Positions 9,752 through 19,344 of a stretch of DNA of 64,000 nt are shown here, one piece after another (position 1 is the stretch's first letter; each line of letters begins with the position of its first letter). Made by a program: the position numbers and the translations under genes. This DNA is from an uncultured Clostridia bacterium. GTDB lineage: Bacteria; Bacillota; Clostridia; Oscillospirales; Acutalibacteraceae. The notes under the pieces were generated by a model. It searched no databases. It was not told where the DNA came from and saw only the letters and a list, made by a program, of their open reading frames with translations. The stretch covers positions 1-64,000 of the forward strand of contig CAMAZY010000006.1 of NCBI GenBank assembly GCA_945863885.1, given 5' to 3'.

Positions 9752-9946
9752 ATGGTAAACTATACAATCTGCAAATGCAAGCAGGTAACCTATTTTGACG
9801 TTGAGGACGCACTGAAAAAGTTCAGCACATTCAGCGACGTCGAAAAGAACTTTGAAGAGGTTCAGAAGCTTACAAATTGTTCAACCGGCTGCGGCGGCTG
9901 TCACGACAAGATTCTTGACGCCATTTCCGAAATCATGAGCAAATAA
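9752..9946 (+). CDS. BFD-like (2Fe-2S)-binding small protein
   Basis: MVNYTICKCKQVTYFDVEDALKKF...TNCSTGCGGCHDKILDAI (CxC ... CxxGCGGC pattern). Confidence 0.75.
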   Translation: MVNYTICKCKQVTYFDVEDALKKFSTFSDVEKNFEEVQKLTNCSTGCGGCHDKILDAISEIMSK

Positions 9947-9957
9947 AACCGCATAGT

Positions 9958-9992
9958 ACAGTTCCCTGCCGAAAGGTTGGGAACTGTTTTCT
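9958..9992 (+). terminator. Rho-independent terminator
   Basis: acagttccc...gggaactgttttct. Confidence 0.7.
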
Positions 9993-10114
9993 ATTATACA
10001 GGTATTGAAAATCGGATCTGTTTTTGATATGATGAAAACATAAATCCGGCGCTCAGACAATCACCAAAAATTTGCGCCGCCTGATCTGACGCTCGATATT
10101 ACGGAGGAGAAAAA

Positions 10115-11620
10115 ATGAAAAAATCAAAGAAAAAAGCTGCCGTTATCAGCCTTTCGGTTCTTGCGGCAATCATTATCATTCTAGCAGGTGTTATTATGTC
10201 CGGGAAAACATTGAAAATCACTGTCACCGATAAAGCCGCTGACGACTTTTACGGCTGGGGCGCATCGGCGTGCTGGTGGAGCCAGATGATCGACAGCGAA
10301 GAAACCCGCACGGATTTAGCCAAAAAGCTTTTCAGCAAAGACGGTCTCGGGCTGAATATCTACCGCTACAACATCGGCGGCGGTGTCAATCCCGAGCACA
10401 ACCGGGTCACAAACGATTGGCACAACACCGAAAGCTTTTATTATTACAACGAAGAGACAAAGCAGTTTGAATACGACTTCAGCCGGGATAAAAACGCACA
10501 GGATTTCCTGTTCGAAGCCCTCAAATACGGCTGTATCGATACGGTTGTTCTTTTCGCCAACAGTCCGCACTACTCGATGACCGTGACCGGCGAAGCGAGC
10601 GGAAGTAAGGAAGACAACGGTACAAGCAACCTTTCTAAAGAACGCTATCAGGATTATGTCGATTACTTCCTGACGATTACCGAGTATTTCCTCAGTAAGG
10701 GCGTTCCGGTCAAGTTCATTTCCCCTATTAACGAGCCGCAATGGGGCTGGGGTGGTGACGGAGTCCATCAGGAGGGTTGTCACTATGAGCCTGATGAAGT
10801 TTATGAGTTGCTCAGGTTGTTTGCAGTGGGGATTCAGGAAAGGAATCTTCCGGTCAAGCTTTCCTGCCCCGAAAGCGGCAATATCGGAGATACAACAAAA
10901 GCTTATTTCGATTCCATTACGGGTGACAGCGAGCTTTTCTCCGAAGTCGGCTCCCTTTCCTATCACAGCTACTGGTCAGATACAAATATTTTCAGCAAAA
11001 TAAAATTCGGCAAATGGCTGAAAAAAGAGCCGTACAACAGCACCAGAATCGACATGAGCGAATGGTGTGAGCTTCCGTGCAAAACAAGTGTTGACGACAT
11101 CAAAAGCGCTGTCATCATGGCACGGGTTATCGCAAACGACATCGACTGTACAAACGCCAACAGTTGGACAAACTGGGTTGCGGTCAATCAGATCGGAATC
11201 GGCGACGACGGACTGAACTACTCGGACGGTCTTTTCTATGCCACTGACGATTTCTCCGAATACAATACCGCCGCACGCTACTACGGCCTCGCCCACTTTT
11301 CAAAATTCGTTCCGACAGGGTCAAAAATACTGAAAACCGACGCCAATCTTCCGTCATACCTATTCAATCTTCAGGGACATGACGACGAAACGGAATATCT
11401 TGAAACCTCGTTCTGTGCCTTTAAGACGCCTGACGGAAAAACCGTTCTTGTTCTCACGAACGAGGGAGACGAAAAAGAGATCGATCTTTCCGTTCCGGGC
11501 GAAACGATGACGGTTTACACCACCGATGAAACGGTGAAGTTTCATCAAACGTACAGCGGAGAGAAAACCGACCGGATTACGCTTACAAAAGACAGCATCA
11601 ATACGGTTATTTTTGAATAA
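10115..11620 (+). CDS. Glycoside hydrolase family 30-like protein (endo-beta-1,6-galactanase-like), membrane-anchored or secreted
   Basis: N-terminal TM; FYGWGASACWWSQMI..GLNIYRYNIGGGVNPEH..SPINEPQWGWGGDGVHQEGCHYEPDEV..MSEWCELP. Confidence 0.85.
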   Translation: MKKSKKKAAVISLSVLAAIIIILAGVIMSGKTLKITVTDKAADDFYGWGASACWWSQMIDSEETRTDLAKKLFSKDGLGLNIYRYNIGGGVNPEHNRVTNDWHNTESFYYYNEETKQFEYDFSRDKNAQDFLFEALKYGCIDTVVLFANSPHYSMTVTGEASGSKEDNGTSNLSKERYQDYVDYFLTITEYFLSKGVPVKFISPINEPQWGWGGDGVHQEGCHYEPDEVYELLRLFAVGIQERNLPVKLSCPESGNIGDTTKAYFDSITGDSELFSEVGSLSYHSYWSDTNIFSKIKFGKWLKKEPYNSTRIDMSEWCELPCKTSVDDIKSAVIMARVIANDIDCTNANSWTNWVAVNQIGIGDDGLNYSDGLFYATDDFSEYNTAARYYGLAHFSKFVPTGSKILKTDANLPSYLFNLQGHDDETEYLETSFCAFKTPDGKTVLVLTNEGDEKEIDLSVPGETMTVYTTDETVKFHQTYSGEKTDRITLTKDSINTVIFE

Positions 11621-11672
11621 AGGTAACTAAAAGGGAGACAATCTGAAATACCACTTTTGAGATTGTCCTAAA

Positions 11673-11715
11673 AAAACAGTCTCATTCGCCAAGGAATGAA
11701 ACTGTTTTCTTTTTT
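11673..11715. terminator. Terminator hairpin
   Basis: acagtctcattc-gccaag-gaatgaaactgttttcttttttg. Confidence 0.55.
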
Positions 11716-11735
11716 GTCCGCCTTAAGCACCCTTT

Positions 11736-13211
11736 TTATCCGAACGGATTTTCGTCCGGATAAGGAATTGACTTCGGCTGATTATAGGAAATATCACCGA
11801 TTCCGAGATACTTGAACACTTCGAAAAGGGCTTTGCCGTGGTGACCAAACGCAACCGCTCCGTGGTGTGGGAAACGTTTTGCAATCAGCACATGACGGTA
11901 AAAGCGCTCCATTTCGTCAATGGCAAAGATACCAATTGAGCCGAAGCTTTCGCAGTCGGCGTTCAAGACTTCGCCCTGAGCGATATAGGCTTTCAGCATC
12001 GTGTCCGCCGTAGACTGCAAGCGGAAGAACGTGATGTCGCCGGGCTTGATGTTGCCCTCAAGCGTACCTCTTGTGATGTCGGGTTCGGGAAGCTCGGGCT
12101 CAAGGTCACGCTTCATGATAAGCTGATAGCCCATGTGCGGATTTTTCAGCAGTCCGCAGGCAGTGTTGCCGCAGTGAAAGCCCATAAACGTTTCAGAAAT
12201 GCGCTTATTACAGATGTTTTTAACCGCCTTGTCATAGATTGACCGGGGAACGGTGTTGTTGATGTCGAGAAGTGTGGTAGCCGTGCCCGATACGCAAACA
12301 CCGATGTATTCGCTCAGTGCGCCGTAAATATCAACCTCACACGCAACGGGAATGCCTCTTGCGGCAAGACGGCTGTTGACATAGCAGGGAACAAACTTGA
12401 ATTCCGTCTGAAACGCCGGCCAGCACTTGTTCGCAAAGGCGACATACTGCCTTGTGCCCTTGTGCATATCTGCCCAGTCGAGAAGCGTCAGCTCATACTG
12501 CGCAAGTCGGGGAAGAATGCCGCTGTACCGGTTCTCTTTTCCGAGCTCCGCTGCCATTTCGGCAATCTTTTCGGGGATTCTCGGGTCACCCGCATGCTTG
12601 TTGTAAGCGGCAAGCAGGTCAAGCTCGGAGTTTTCCTCAACCGCCACGCCTAAATCGTAAAGCGCTTTAATCGGTGCATTGCAGGCAAGAAAATCGTCGG
12701 GTCTCGGTCCGAAAGCGATAAGTTTCAGCCCCTTAAGACCGAGAACCGCTCTTGCTATCGGGATAAATTCGCTGATTTTTCCGGCAAGCTCCTCCGCTGT
12801 GCCGACGGGATATTCGGGAATGTACGCCGTCTTGTTGCGAAGTCCGAGATTGTATGAGCAATTGAGCATTCCGCAGTAGGCGTCGCCTCTTCCGTCAATT
12901 AAGTCTCCGTCACCCTCTGCGGCGGCAACATACATAATCGGTCCGTCGAACCATTCGGCGAGCAAGGTTTCGGGCATTTCGGGACCGAAGTTTCCGAGAA
13001 AGACAACAAGCGCATTGACACCGTTCGCCTTGACATCTTTTACGGCGTTTTGTGCGTCCGTTTCGTTTTCAACGGTTATCGGGCACTCATAGATATCTTC
13101 GCCGTAAGCGCTTACAACAGCTTTTCTTCTTCTTTCGGAAAGAGCCATCGGAAAGCAGGAACGGGAGACGGCGACGATGCCGAGGTTTACATTCGGAATA
13201 TTGGTAATCAT
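11736..13211 (-). CDS. L-fucose/L-arabinose isomerase family protein
   Basis: 491 aa with FLGNFGPEMPETLLAEWFDGPIMYVAAAEGDGDLIDGRGDAYCGMLNC and HHGAVAFGHHGKALFEVFKYLGIGDISYNQP. Confidence 0.8.
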   Translation of the reverse strand: MITNIPNVNLGIVAVSRSCFPMALSERRRKAVVSAYGEDIYECPITVENETDAQNAVKDVKANGVNALVVFLGNFGPEMPETLLAEWFDGPIMYVAAAEGDGDLIDGRGDAYCGMLNCSYNLGLRNKTAYIPEYPVGTAEELAGKISEFIPIARAVLGLKGLKLIAFGPRPDDFLACNAPIKALYDLGVAVEENSELDLLAAYNKHAGDPRIPEKIAEMAAELGKENRYSGILPRLAQYELTLLDWADMHKGTRQYVAFANKCWPAFQTEFKFVPCYVNSRLAARGIPVACEVDIYGALSEYIGVCVSGTATTLLDINNTVPRSIYDKAVKNICNKRISETFMGFHCGNTACGLLKNPHMGYQLIMKRDLEPELPEPDITRGTLEGNIKPGDITFFRLQSTADTMLKAYIAQGEVLNADCESFGSIGIFAIDEMERFYRHVLIAKRFPHHGAVAFGHHGKALFEVFKYLGIGDISYNQPKSIPYPDENPFG

Positions 13212-13224
13212 GATGGATTCTCCT

Positions 13225-13811
13225 TTATATGATTTCTTTGTATAGCTTTTTTACTGCCGGATAGATTTTCTTGAACCGCTCGTAGCGTTCGTTATAAAGA
13301 GCGGTAAGGCTTTTGTCGGGATATACCGTACCGGTGATTCTGACGAAAGCACGGACAGCCTCTTCGACGTTCTTATATTCACCGCAGGCGACCATCGCTA
13401 AAATGGCGCCGCCGTAGGACGGACCCTGCTCGGTTCGGATGGTGTCGAGGGGGATTCCCAACACATTTGAAAAGATTGTTTTCCACAGCAGGCTGTATGC
13501 TTCCGCCGCCGAAAGCATACAGCCCATCAGATGATAGCCGCCGTCTGCATGGGCGAAGGCGTGAAGCGAATTGTTCGTATCAATGCCGAAGGTGTCGCTG
13601 CTGATAAAACGATTCCCGAGGTGACGACGGAAAGGTTGCATTTTCCGTTTCCGACCGTACCCGTGCCGACTGCCGCAGCGGCATTGTCGCCGGTGCCTGC
13701 GTATACAGTTACATTGTAACCGAAACCGAGCGTTCGGGCAATTCTTTTCGAGTACTTTTTAATTATAGCAGTATCTTTTTCGTTTGTAAATCCTCCTTGC
13801 AAAGGAAGCAA
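13225..13811 (-). pseudogene. Xylulokinase (FGGY family) C-terminal remnant, frameshifted and 5' truncated
   Basis: VTVYAGTGDNAAAAVGTGTVGNGKCNLSVVTSGIV in one frame continues as ..SSDTFGIDTNNSLHAFAHADGGYHLMGCMLSAAEAYSLLW in another; one missing T in the run at ~13602-13609 would explain the shift; N-terminal half absent. Confidence 0.8.
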
Positions 13812-14150
13812 TATTCTGACCGTCTGTCAGATATAAAGGGTAGCTTGCGTGAAGATACACGGCGTCGCCCGACTCGTTCACGGAATAAAAATCGCTGTTC
13901 GCTTACGGAAAGCGATACACCTCGCCCGCATAGTGAACTGCAATTATGTCCTCTGTGCTGTTTATCAGACGTAATATGCTACCCATGGCTGTTCCTCTTT
14001 TCTTTATATATTTATATTATACATATTTTATAGTTAATGTCAATTCATATATCCGTCTTCCAAAAAGCAAACTCGCCTTTTGCTCTTTGTGTCAGTAGCA
14101 ACAAAAAGCGGCCAACGCTTTTTGCATCAGCCGCAGTTGTATTGCGTTAT

Positions 14151-15260
14151 TTATTTTTCCCACGGGAAAACATAGTCAAGCTTAAGGTCGTCACGAACCT
14201 TGCTCATTTCAGCCTGGACAGACTCGTTGATGGGAACACCGGTGTCCTTTCTCTGCTGCCATACAAGCCATTCCTTTTCGCCTGCGGAGAAGATCTTTTC
14301 TGCACCCGGAGCCTTCTTCGAGTTGCGGACGGAGCGGATGATCTCGCCGGCTTTCTTTCTGCAAAGCTCTTCGCCGAGGAAGTGGTTGGTGTCGATCGCA
14401 ATAAAGAAGTGACCGAGATGATACGGAACCTTGTTGCCGTTTTCGTCCTTTCCGTTAAGAGCCTTGCCGTAAATACCGTCCTGAAGAACAGCGGAAAGAA
14501 GCTCAACAACCATAGCGTAGCCGTAGCCCTTGTAGCCGCCGAGAGCTTCGCCGATACCGCCGAGGGTGGTAAGAGCGGCTGTGCCGTTGCGGATTCTCTT
14601 GAGTGCCTCACCCGAATCGCCGCTGACGGGCTCACCGTCAAGACCGATTACCGTACCGGGATGTACGTCTTCGCCGATTCTTGCATAATATTCAATCTTA
14701 CCATTCTGCGTAATGGAGGTTGCACAGTCGATCAGGAAGTCAAACTCTTCGTCGGTCGGGATACCGATGGTAAGCGGGTTGGTACCGAACATACCCTCAA
14801 CACCGAAGGTGGGAGCAACGGAGGGACGTGCGTTAGTGCCGGTGATGCCGATGCAGCCTTCCTTGCAGGCCATTGTCGGATAGTAGCCGGCAATACCGTA
14901 GTGGCAGGAATTTCTGACAACAACCATGCCCATGCCGTACTTCTTTGCCTTTTCGATTGCCATTTTCATGGACTTGTAGCCGATAACCTGACCCATACCG
15001 TCGTGACCGTCAACAACTGCGGTTGTTTCGGTCTCTTTGATGATTTCAAAGTTGGTAACGGGATTCTGGATTCCGTCGTTGATTCTGTCGATGTAGATCG
15101 GCTTAAAGCGGTTGCAGCCGTGAGATTCGATACCTCTCTTGTCGGACTCAAGAAGAACGTCAGTACAGATTTCTGCGTCCTCTCTCGGCACGCCTACGCC
15201 TACGAATGCATCGGTGATAAAGCTTGCGGCTGTTTTCCAGTCAAGATTTACCTTACCCAT
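14151..15260 (-). CDS. Ldh family oxidoreductase (malate/L-lactate/ureidoglycolate dehydrogenase superfamily)
   Basis: ESDKRGIESHGCNRFKPIYIDRINDG...VVVRNSCHYGIAGYYPTMA...GTNARPSVAPTFGVEGMFGTNPL. Confidence 0.9.
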   Translation of the reverse strand: MGKVNLDWKTAASFITDAFVGVGVPREDAEICTDVLLESDKRGIESHGCNRFKPIYIDRINDGIQNPVTNFEIIKETETTAVVDGHDGMGQVIGYKSMKMAIEKAKKYGMGMVVVRNSCHYGIAGYYPTMACKEGCIGITGTNARPSVAPTFGVEGMFGTNPLTIGIPTDEEFDFLIDCATSITQNGKIEYYARIGEDVHPGTVIGLDGEPVSGDSGEALKRIRNGTAALTTLGGIGEALGGYKGYGYAMVVELLSAVLQDGIYGKALNGKDENGNKVPYHLGHFFIAIDTNHFLGEELCRKKAGEIIRSVRNSKKAPGAEKIFSAGEKEWLVWQQRKDTGVPINESVQAEMSKVRDDLKLDYVFPWEK

Positions 15261-15307
15261 TTTTCATCACTCCTATATATTATTGATAAATTTATGCAAA
15301 AGGAATT

Positions 15308-16822
15308 TTATTCCTTATCTGCCCAATTCTTTGCTCTTTCAACGGCCTTTTTCCAACCGGCATAGAGCTTGTTTCTTTCTTCTGCCGACATCTGCGGCTC
15401 AAAAATACGGTCAACCACACGGTTTTCTTCGATATCGTCAAGGCTGTCCCAGACGCCTACCGCAAGACCCGCAAGATAAGCGGCACCCAAAGCCGTCGTT
15501 TCAACCGTCTTCGGACGGTCAACCTTTGTCTGAGCGAAGTTCGCCTGGATCTGAAGCATAATGTTGCTGACGCTTGCGCCGCCGTCAACACGAAGGTCGG
15601 CGATTTCGATACCTGAATCTGCGCTCATCGCTTCGAGTAAATCCGTCATCTGATAGGTGATGCACTCGAGAACGGCTCTTGCAATATGGGCACGGTTGAC
15701 ACCACGTGTCAGACCGACCATACAGCCTCTTGCGTACATATCCCAATACGGCGCACCGAGTCCCGTAAACGCCGGAACAAGATAACAGCCGTTGGAATCA
15801 GGCACGGTTTCGGCAAGCTCGTCACAGCGGCGGGGACTGTCTACAAGCTGAACCTCGTCACGAAGCCACTTGATGACCGAACCGGCATTAAAAGCACTGC
15901 CTTCAATAGAATATGTAGTCTTACCGTTGAGACTCCATGCCACGCCGGTAAGAAGATTGTTCTTCGAGGTAACACGCTTGTCGCCTGTATTCATCAAAAG
16001 GAAACAGCCTGTACCGTAGGTATTCTTCGCCATGCCCGGCTTAAAGCACGCCTGACCGAAAAGAGCGGACGGCTGGTCTCCGATTGCGCCGCAGATAGGC
16101 ACACCCTCAAGCTCCTCGATACCGATAATGCCGCTTGAAACCCAACCGTAAACCTGACTGGACGGAACGGGTGTCGGCAAAATATTCATCGGGATTCCGA
16201 GCTTTTCGCAAAGATATTCGTCCCAGCAAAGCTTGTCAACGTCAAAGAGCATCGTTCTCGAAGCGTTCGAATAATCGGTAACGTGAACTCTGCCGCCCGT
16301 AAGGTTCCAGATAAGCCACGTTTCAACCGTACCGAAAAGAAGCTGACCGGCTTCGGCAAGCGCCTTTACGCCCGGGACGTTGTCAAGAATCCACTTGATT
16401 TTTGTTGCCGAGAAATACGCATCGATAATAAGACCCGTGTGAGCGGTGATATAATCGCAAAGCTCTTTGTCTTCCTTGATTTTTTCGCACATATCGGCGG
16501 TTCTTCTGCACTGCCAGACAATGGCGTTATAAACAGGCTTACCGGTCGCTCTGTCCCAAAGGATCGTCGTTTCACGCTGATTGGTAATACCGATGCCGGC
16601 GATGTCCTTGGCAGAAACCTTACCGGAATTGAGAACAGAGGTGATCGAAGTAATCTGGCTGTATAAAATCTTCAGCGGATCATGCTCAACCCAACCGGCT
16701 TTCGGATAGATCTGGTCAAATTCGTTTTGCGCCTTGGCGATGATTTCGCCCTTTTTGTTGAAAACGATCGCTCTTGAGCTTGTCGTACCCTGATCGAGGG
16801 CAAGAACATACTTTTCTTTCAT
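15308..16822 (-). CDS. glpK: Glycerol kinase
   Basis: YVLALDQGTTSSRAIVFNKKGEIIAKAQNEFDQIYPKAGWVEHDP...GAIGDQPSALFGQ...YGTGCFLLMNTG. Confidence 0.97.
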   Translation of the reverse strand: MKEKYVLALDQGTTSSRAIVFNKKGEIIAKAQNEFDQIYPKAGWVEHDPLKILYSQITSITSVLNSGKVSAKDIAGIGITNQRETTILWDRATGKPVYNAIVWQCRRTADMCEKIKEDKELCDYITAHTGLIIDAYFSATKIKWILDNVPGVKALAEAGQLLFGTVETWLIWNLTGGRVHVTDYSNASRTMLFDVDKLCWDEYLCEKLGIPMNILPTPVPSSQVYGWVSSGIIGIEELEGVPICGAIGDQPSALFGQACFKPGMAKNTYGTGCFLLMNTGDKRVTSKNNLLTGVAWSLNGKTTYSIEGSAFNAGSVIKWLRDEVQLVDSPRRCDELAETVPDSNGCYLVPAFTGLGAPYWDMYARGCMVGLTRGVNRAHIARAVLECITYQMTDLLEAMSADSGIEIADLRVDGGASVSNIMLQIQANFAQTKVDRPKTVETTALGAAYLAGLAVGVWDSLDDIEENRVVDRIFEPQMSAEERNKLYAGWKKAVERAKNWADKE

Positions 16823-16854
16823 GTTTCGTATCCTCCTTAAATCGCCTTTCGGCG

Positions 16855-16945
16855 GCTATAAAAAAAGAGAACAGACTATCCAAGCCGCAAAAAGAGTACG
16901 CTACCCTCGTATGCGGTACCCAAGGGACTGCTCCGTTCTCACTTC
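16855..16945 (-). ncRNA. Structured leader / terminator-like element upstream of glpK (candidate GlpP-responsive element)
   Basis: Minus strand GAGAACGGA...TCTGTTCTC (16867-16940) closing stem, inner CCGCA/TGCGG and TACG/CGTA stems, followed by TTTTTTT. Confidence 0.5.
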
Positions 16946-17233
16946 TCCACAGATTCATCTCGCAGGAAACTGCAAAAATATTAACTTGTAAGCCTCTTTA
17001 TTTTACTTGAATTTGTGACTTTTGTCAATCATTATATTGCTTATTTTGTAAAATTTATCATTTTTTTACCATTTTTATCCGGGCAGAAAATAACAGCCGA
17101 AAATTTAATGAAAAAATCAATAATGTTCTTTCTTTCTCTTGACGAAGCCGACTTCAATATTGTATTATATAAAATAACTAATTATGCCATCTTCGTTTTT
17201 TCTAATATATTTATCATCAGGGAGGTCTGATCC

Positions 17234-17908
17234 ATGGAAAGCGTATTTTCAGGAGAAATTTTAAATATTACGCCTTTTAAAAAGGGCTTCGTTTTTGCCG
17301 CAAAGGGCGAAACATCAGACGGCCGTCTTGTTGCCAACTTCTTCGGCTATGACGCTGTCAACGACAAATTTACCCACATCAAAAAGTCCGTTTTTCTGAA
17401 AATAAAATTCGGCTATGAATATGAAGAAATCGCTGAACAGCTCGGCGACTATGTTTCGTGCGACGTCGGCTTTTTAAGCGACAACAAGATCATGGCAATC
17501 TTCCCGAACGGCGAATATAATATTTTTAATGCCGACGGTTCTCTGAACGTTTCGTCACAGCTGACCTACCACGGAAACAGCGTCTGCGATATCGCCGTTG
17601 ACGGTCAGTACATCTGGTGCGCCGTTCCGGACGAAAACGCTATCATCAAATATTCGCCGAGAGAGGGACGGATTCTTCTTCGCATCGGCGGCGGCGAAAC
17701 AACCGCTTTCGAAAAGCCCTGCGCCGTGACACTGATGGGAAGCACGCTTTATATCTGCAACCAGGCGTCAAGAAAGATCCGCACGCTCAATATTCAGACA
17801 AACTCCGTCAGAGATTACCGTGTGTTTACCGAAAAGGTCTATAAATATATCAACGTCTTAGGTCGTGAGTTCGTCTGGCTCAAGTCCGGTCTTTATGTTC
17901 TTGACTGA
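17234..17908 (+). CDS. Beta-propeller-like (NHL-type) hypothetical protein
   Basis: 224 aa with repeats such as DIAVDGQYIWCAVPDENAIIKYSPREGRILLRIGGG and PCAVTLMGSTLYICNQASRKIRTLN. Confidence 0.5.
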   Translation: MESVFSGEILNITPFKKGFVFAAKGETSDGRLVANFFGYDAVNDKFTHIKKSVFLKIKFGYEYEEIAEQLGDYVSCDVGFLSDNKIMAIFPNGEYNIFNADGSLNVSSQLTYHGNSVCDIAVDGQYIWCAVPDENAIIKYSPREGRILLRIGGGETTAFEKPCAVTLMGSTLYICNQASRKIRTLNIQTNSVRDYRVFTEKVYKYINVLGREFVWLKSGLYVLD

Positions 17909-17949
17909 TATCGAAAGGAGCTTGCCGCAATAAACGGCAACACAAGGCT

Positions 17950-18996
17950 ATGATATGCAGAAATTGCAGTGCGGTCATACCGGACGACAGCGAGCTATGC
18001 CCCTCCTGCGGTCATGATCCGGCCAAACGGGGGCAAAGCCGTAAAACAGCAGTGATCGTCCTGCTTTTATCGCTGATTATCTTTTCAAGCTGTGTCATGA
18101 TCGCTGTCAAAATCAACCGAAATCCCGCCGGGACAGAAACAACTGCGGGATATTCTTCTTCCGGCACAACGGCTTTCTTCGCCTTGAAAAGCACGTCCGC
18201 TCCGTCCGAAACAGCAGAGCCTGAGACGACTGATACCGAAAAAGAAAGTCTTTCCGAAAGCGGTGTCGCAAAAAGCACCGAAAGCTTCAGAAATTTTCAG
18301 GTGGAAACCTTTGAAATCAGTGCTTCTGCCAACGAAACAAAAGCCCAAAGAGCGAGAATCAAAGCCGACAAAGAGGATTTTTTAATAAACGGCGAAGAAT
18401 ATCTTGAATATATCTGTCGGAACATCATCACCAAAAACAGCTATGTATGGCTGACAATTGATTTCGGCGATGAGACGGGAATTGTCTTTTTATCGGACAA
18501 CACCGGTGGAGCCGATTACGGAAAAATCGATGAAAACGGTCTGATCCGTGAGCTTTACGGAAGCTTCATCATCAGCCGTCAGGCGAATTATTCCTATTAT
18601 CCGGCCATTGTCACTGCGTCAACAACCGAGCCGGAGAAGACAAGCAGCGATACCGCCACATCTGAAAGCAAGGCACCGGCGACAGAAACAGCAGTCGGAG
18701 ACGTCACTACGACTGCCGGTGTTACAACCTCCGAAGCCAAGACAGAAAAAACTTCCGATGCGGCCGCCGAAACGAAGCCTCCGGAAAAGAAAGCCTCTGA
18801 ACCGCAATCGTTCAAAACGACTTCGGCCGTCACAGCATCTTCAAAAAGCGTCGCCTCTTCGGCCGTTTATATCACCGCCACCGGTTCCAAATTTCACCGT
18901 GACGGCTGTGGCTCTTTAAGCAAGTCCAAAATCAAAATCGACCGGAACGAAGCGCTCGAAAAAGGGTACGAACCCTGCAAGCGCTGCAACCCGTAA
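17950..18996 (+). CDS. Zinc-ribbon membrane-anchored protein with Thr/Ser-rich linker and C-terminal Ada-like metal-binding motif
   Basis: MICRNCSAVIPDDSELCPSCGHD; TM helix; Thr/Ser/Ala-rich region; C-terminal FHRDGCGSLSKSKIKIDRNEALEKGYEPCKRCNP. Confidence 0.7.
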   Translation: MICRNCSAVIPDDSELCPSCGHDPAKRGQSRKTAVIVLLLSLIIFSSCVMIAVKINRNPAGTETTAGYSSSGTTAFFALKSTSAPSETAEPETTDTEKESLSESGVAKSTESFRNFQVETFEISASANETKAQRARIKADKEDFLINGEEYLEYICRNIITKNSYVWLTIDFGDETGIVFLSDNTGGADYGKIDENGLIRELYGSFIISRQANYSYYPAIVTASTTEPEKTSSDTATSESKAPATETAVGDVTTTAGVTTSEAKTEKTSDAAAETKPPEKKASEPQSFKTTSAVTASSKSVASSAVYITATGSKFHRDGCGSLSKSKIKIDRNEALEKGYEPCKRCNP

Positions 18997-19001
18997 TAAA
19001 C

Positions 19002-19039
19002 AAAAATCTCAGGTTTCAATGGACAAACCTGAGATTTTT
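19002..19039. terminator. Bidirectional terminator
   Basis: aaaaatctcaggttt...aaacctgagattttt. Confidence 0.75.
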
Positions 19040-19050
19040 TGCTTTGTATT

Positions 19051-19290
19051 TTACGCCGCATTGTCGTTTCGGACGTCGTTGTTGTCGCTTGAAGAAGCTG
19101 ACACTCTTTCCGAAAAGAGCAACGAAATGCACCAGATTGCGGCAAGTGCAATAATCGTATAAACAATCCGGCTTCCGATCGAGGCTTGACCGCCGAAAAT
19201 CCAGGCAACGAGATCGAATCGGAACAATCCCAGCAGACCCCAGTTTAAGCCGCCGATTATTGTCAATACAAGAGAAATTTTATCAAGCAT
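19051..19290 (-). CDS. DUF378 family small membrane protein
   Basis: MLDKISLVLTIIGGLNWGLLGLFRFDLVAWIFGGQASIGSRIVYTIIALAAIW. Confidence 0.85.
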   Translation of the reverse strand: MLDKISLVLTIIGGLNWGLLGLFRFDLVAWIFGGQASIGSRIVYTIIALAAIWCISLLFSERVSASSSDNNDVRNDNAA

Positions 19291-19344
19291 CTTATTTCAA
19301 CTCCTTTTGTTCATAGTATTGCGCTGAAATAAGAGGTTTATACA

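Noticed and set aside
14037-15365. 442-aa plus-strand ORF
   Set aside because: Antisense to the well-supported Ldh-family oxidoreductase; low-complexity translation with no recognisable motif.
16855-16990. glpK leader as a T-box or another known riboswitch
   Set aside because: GGGTACCGCA only loosely resembles the T-box antiterminator; no specifier domain is recognisable and no riboswitch core was matched, so it is left as a candidate structured leader.
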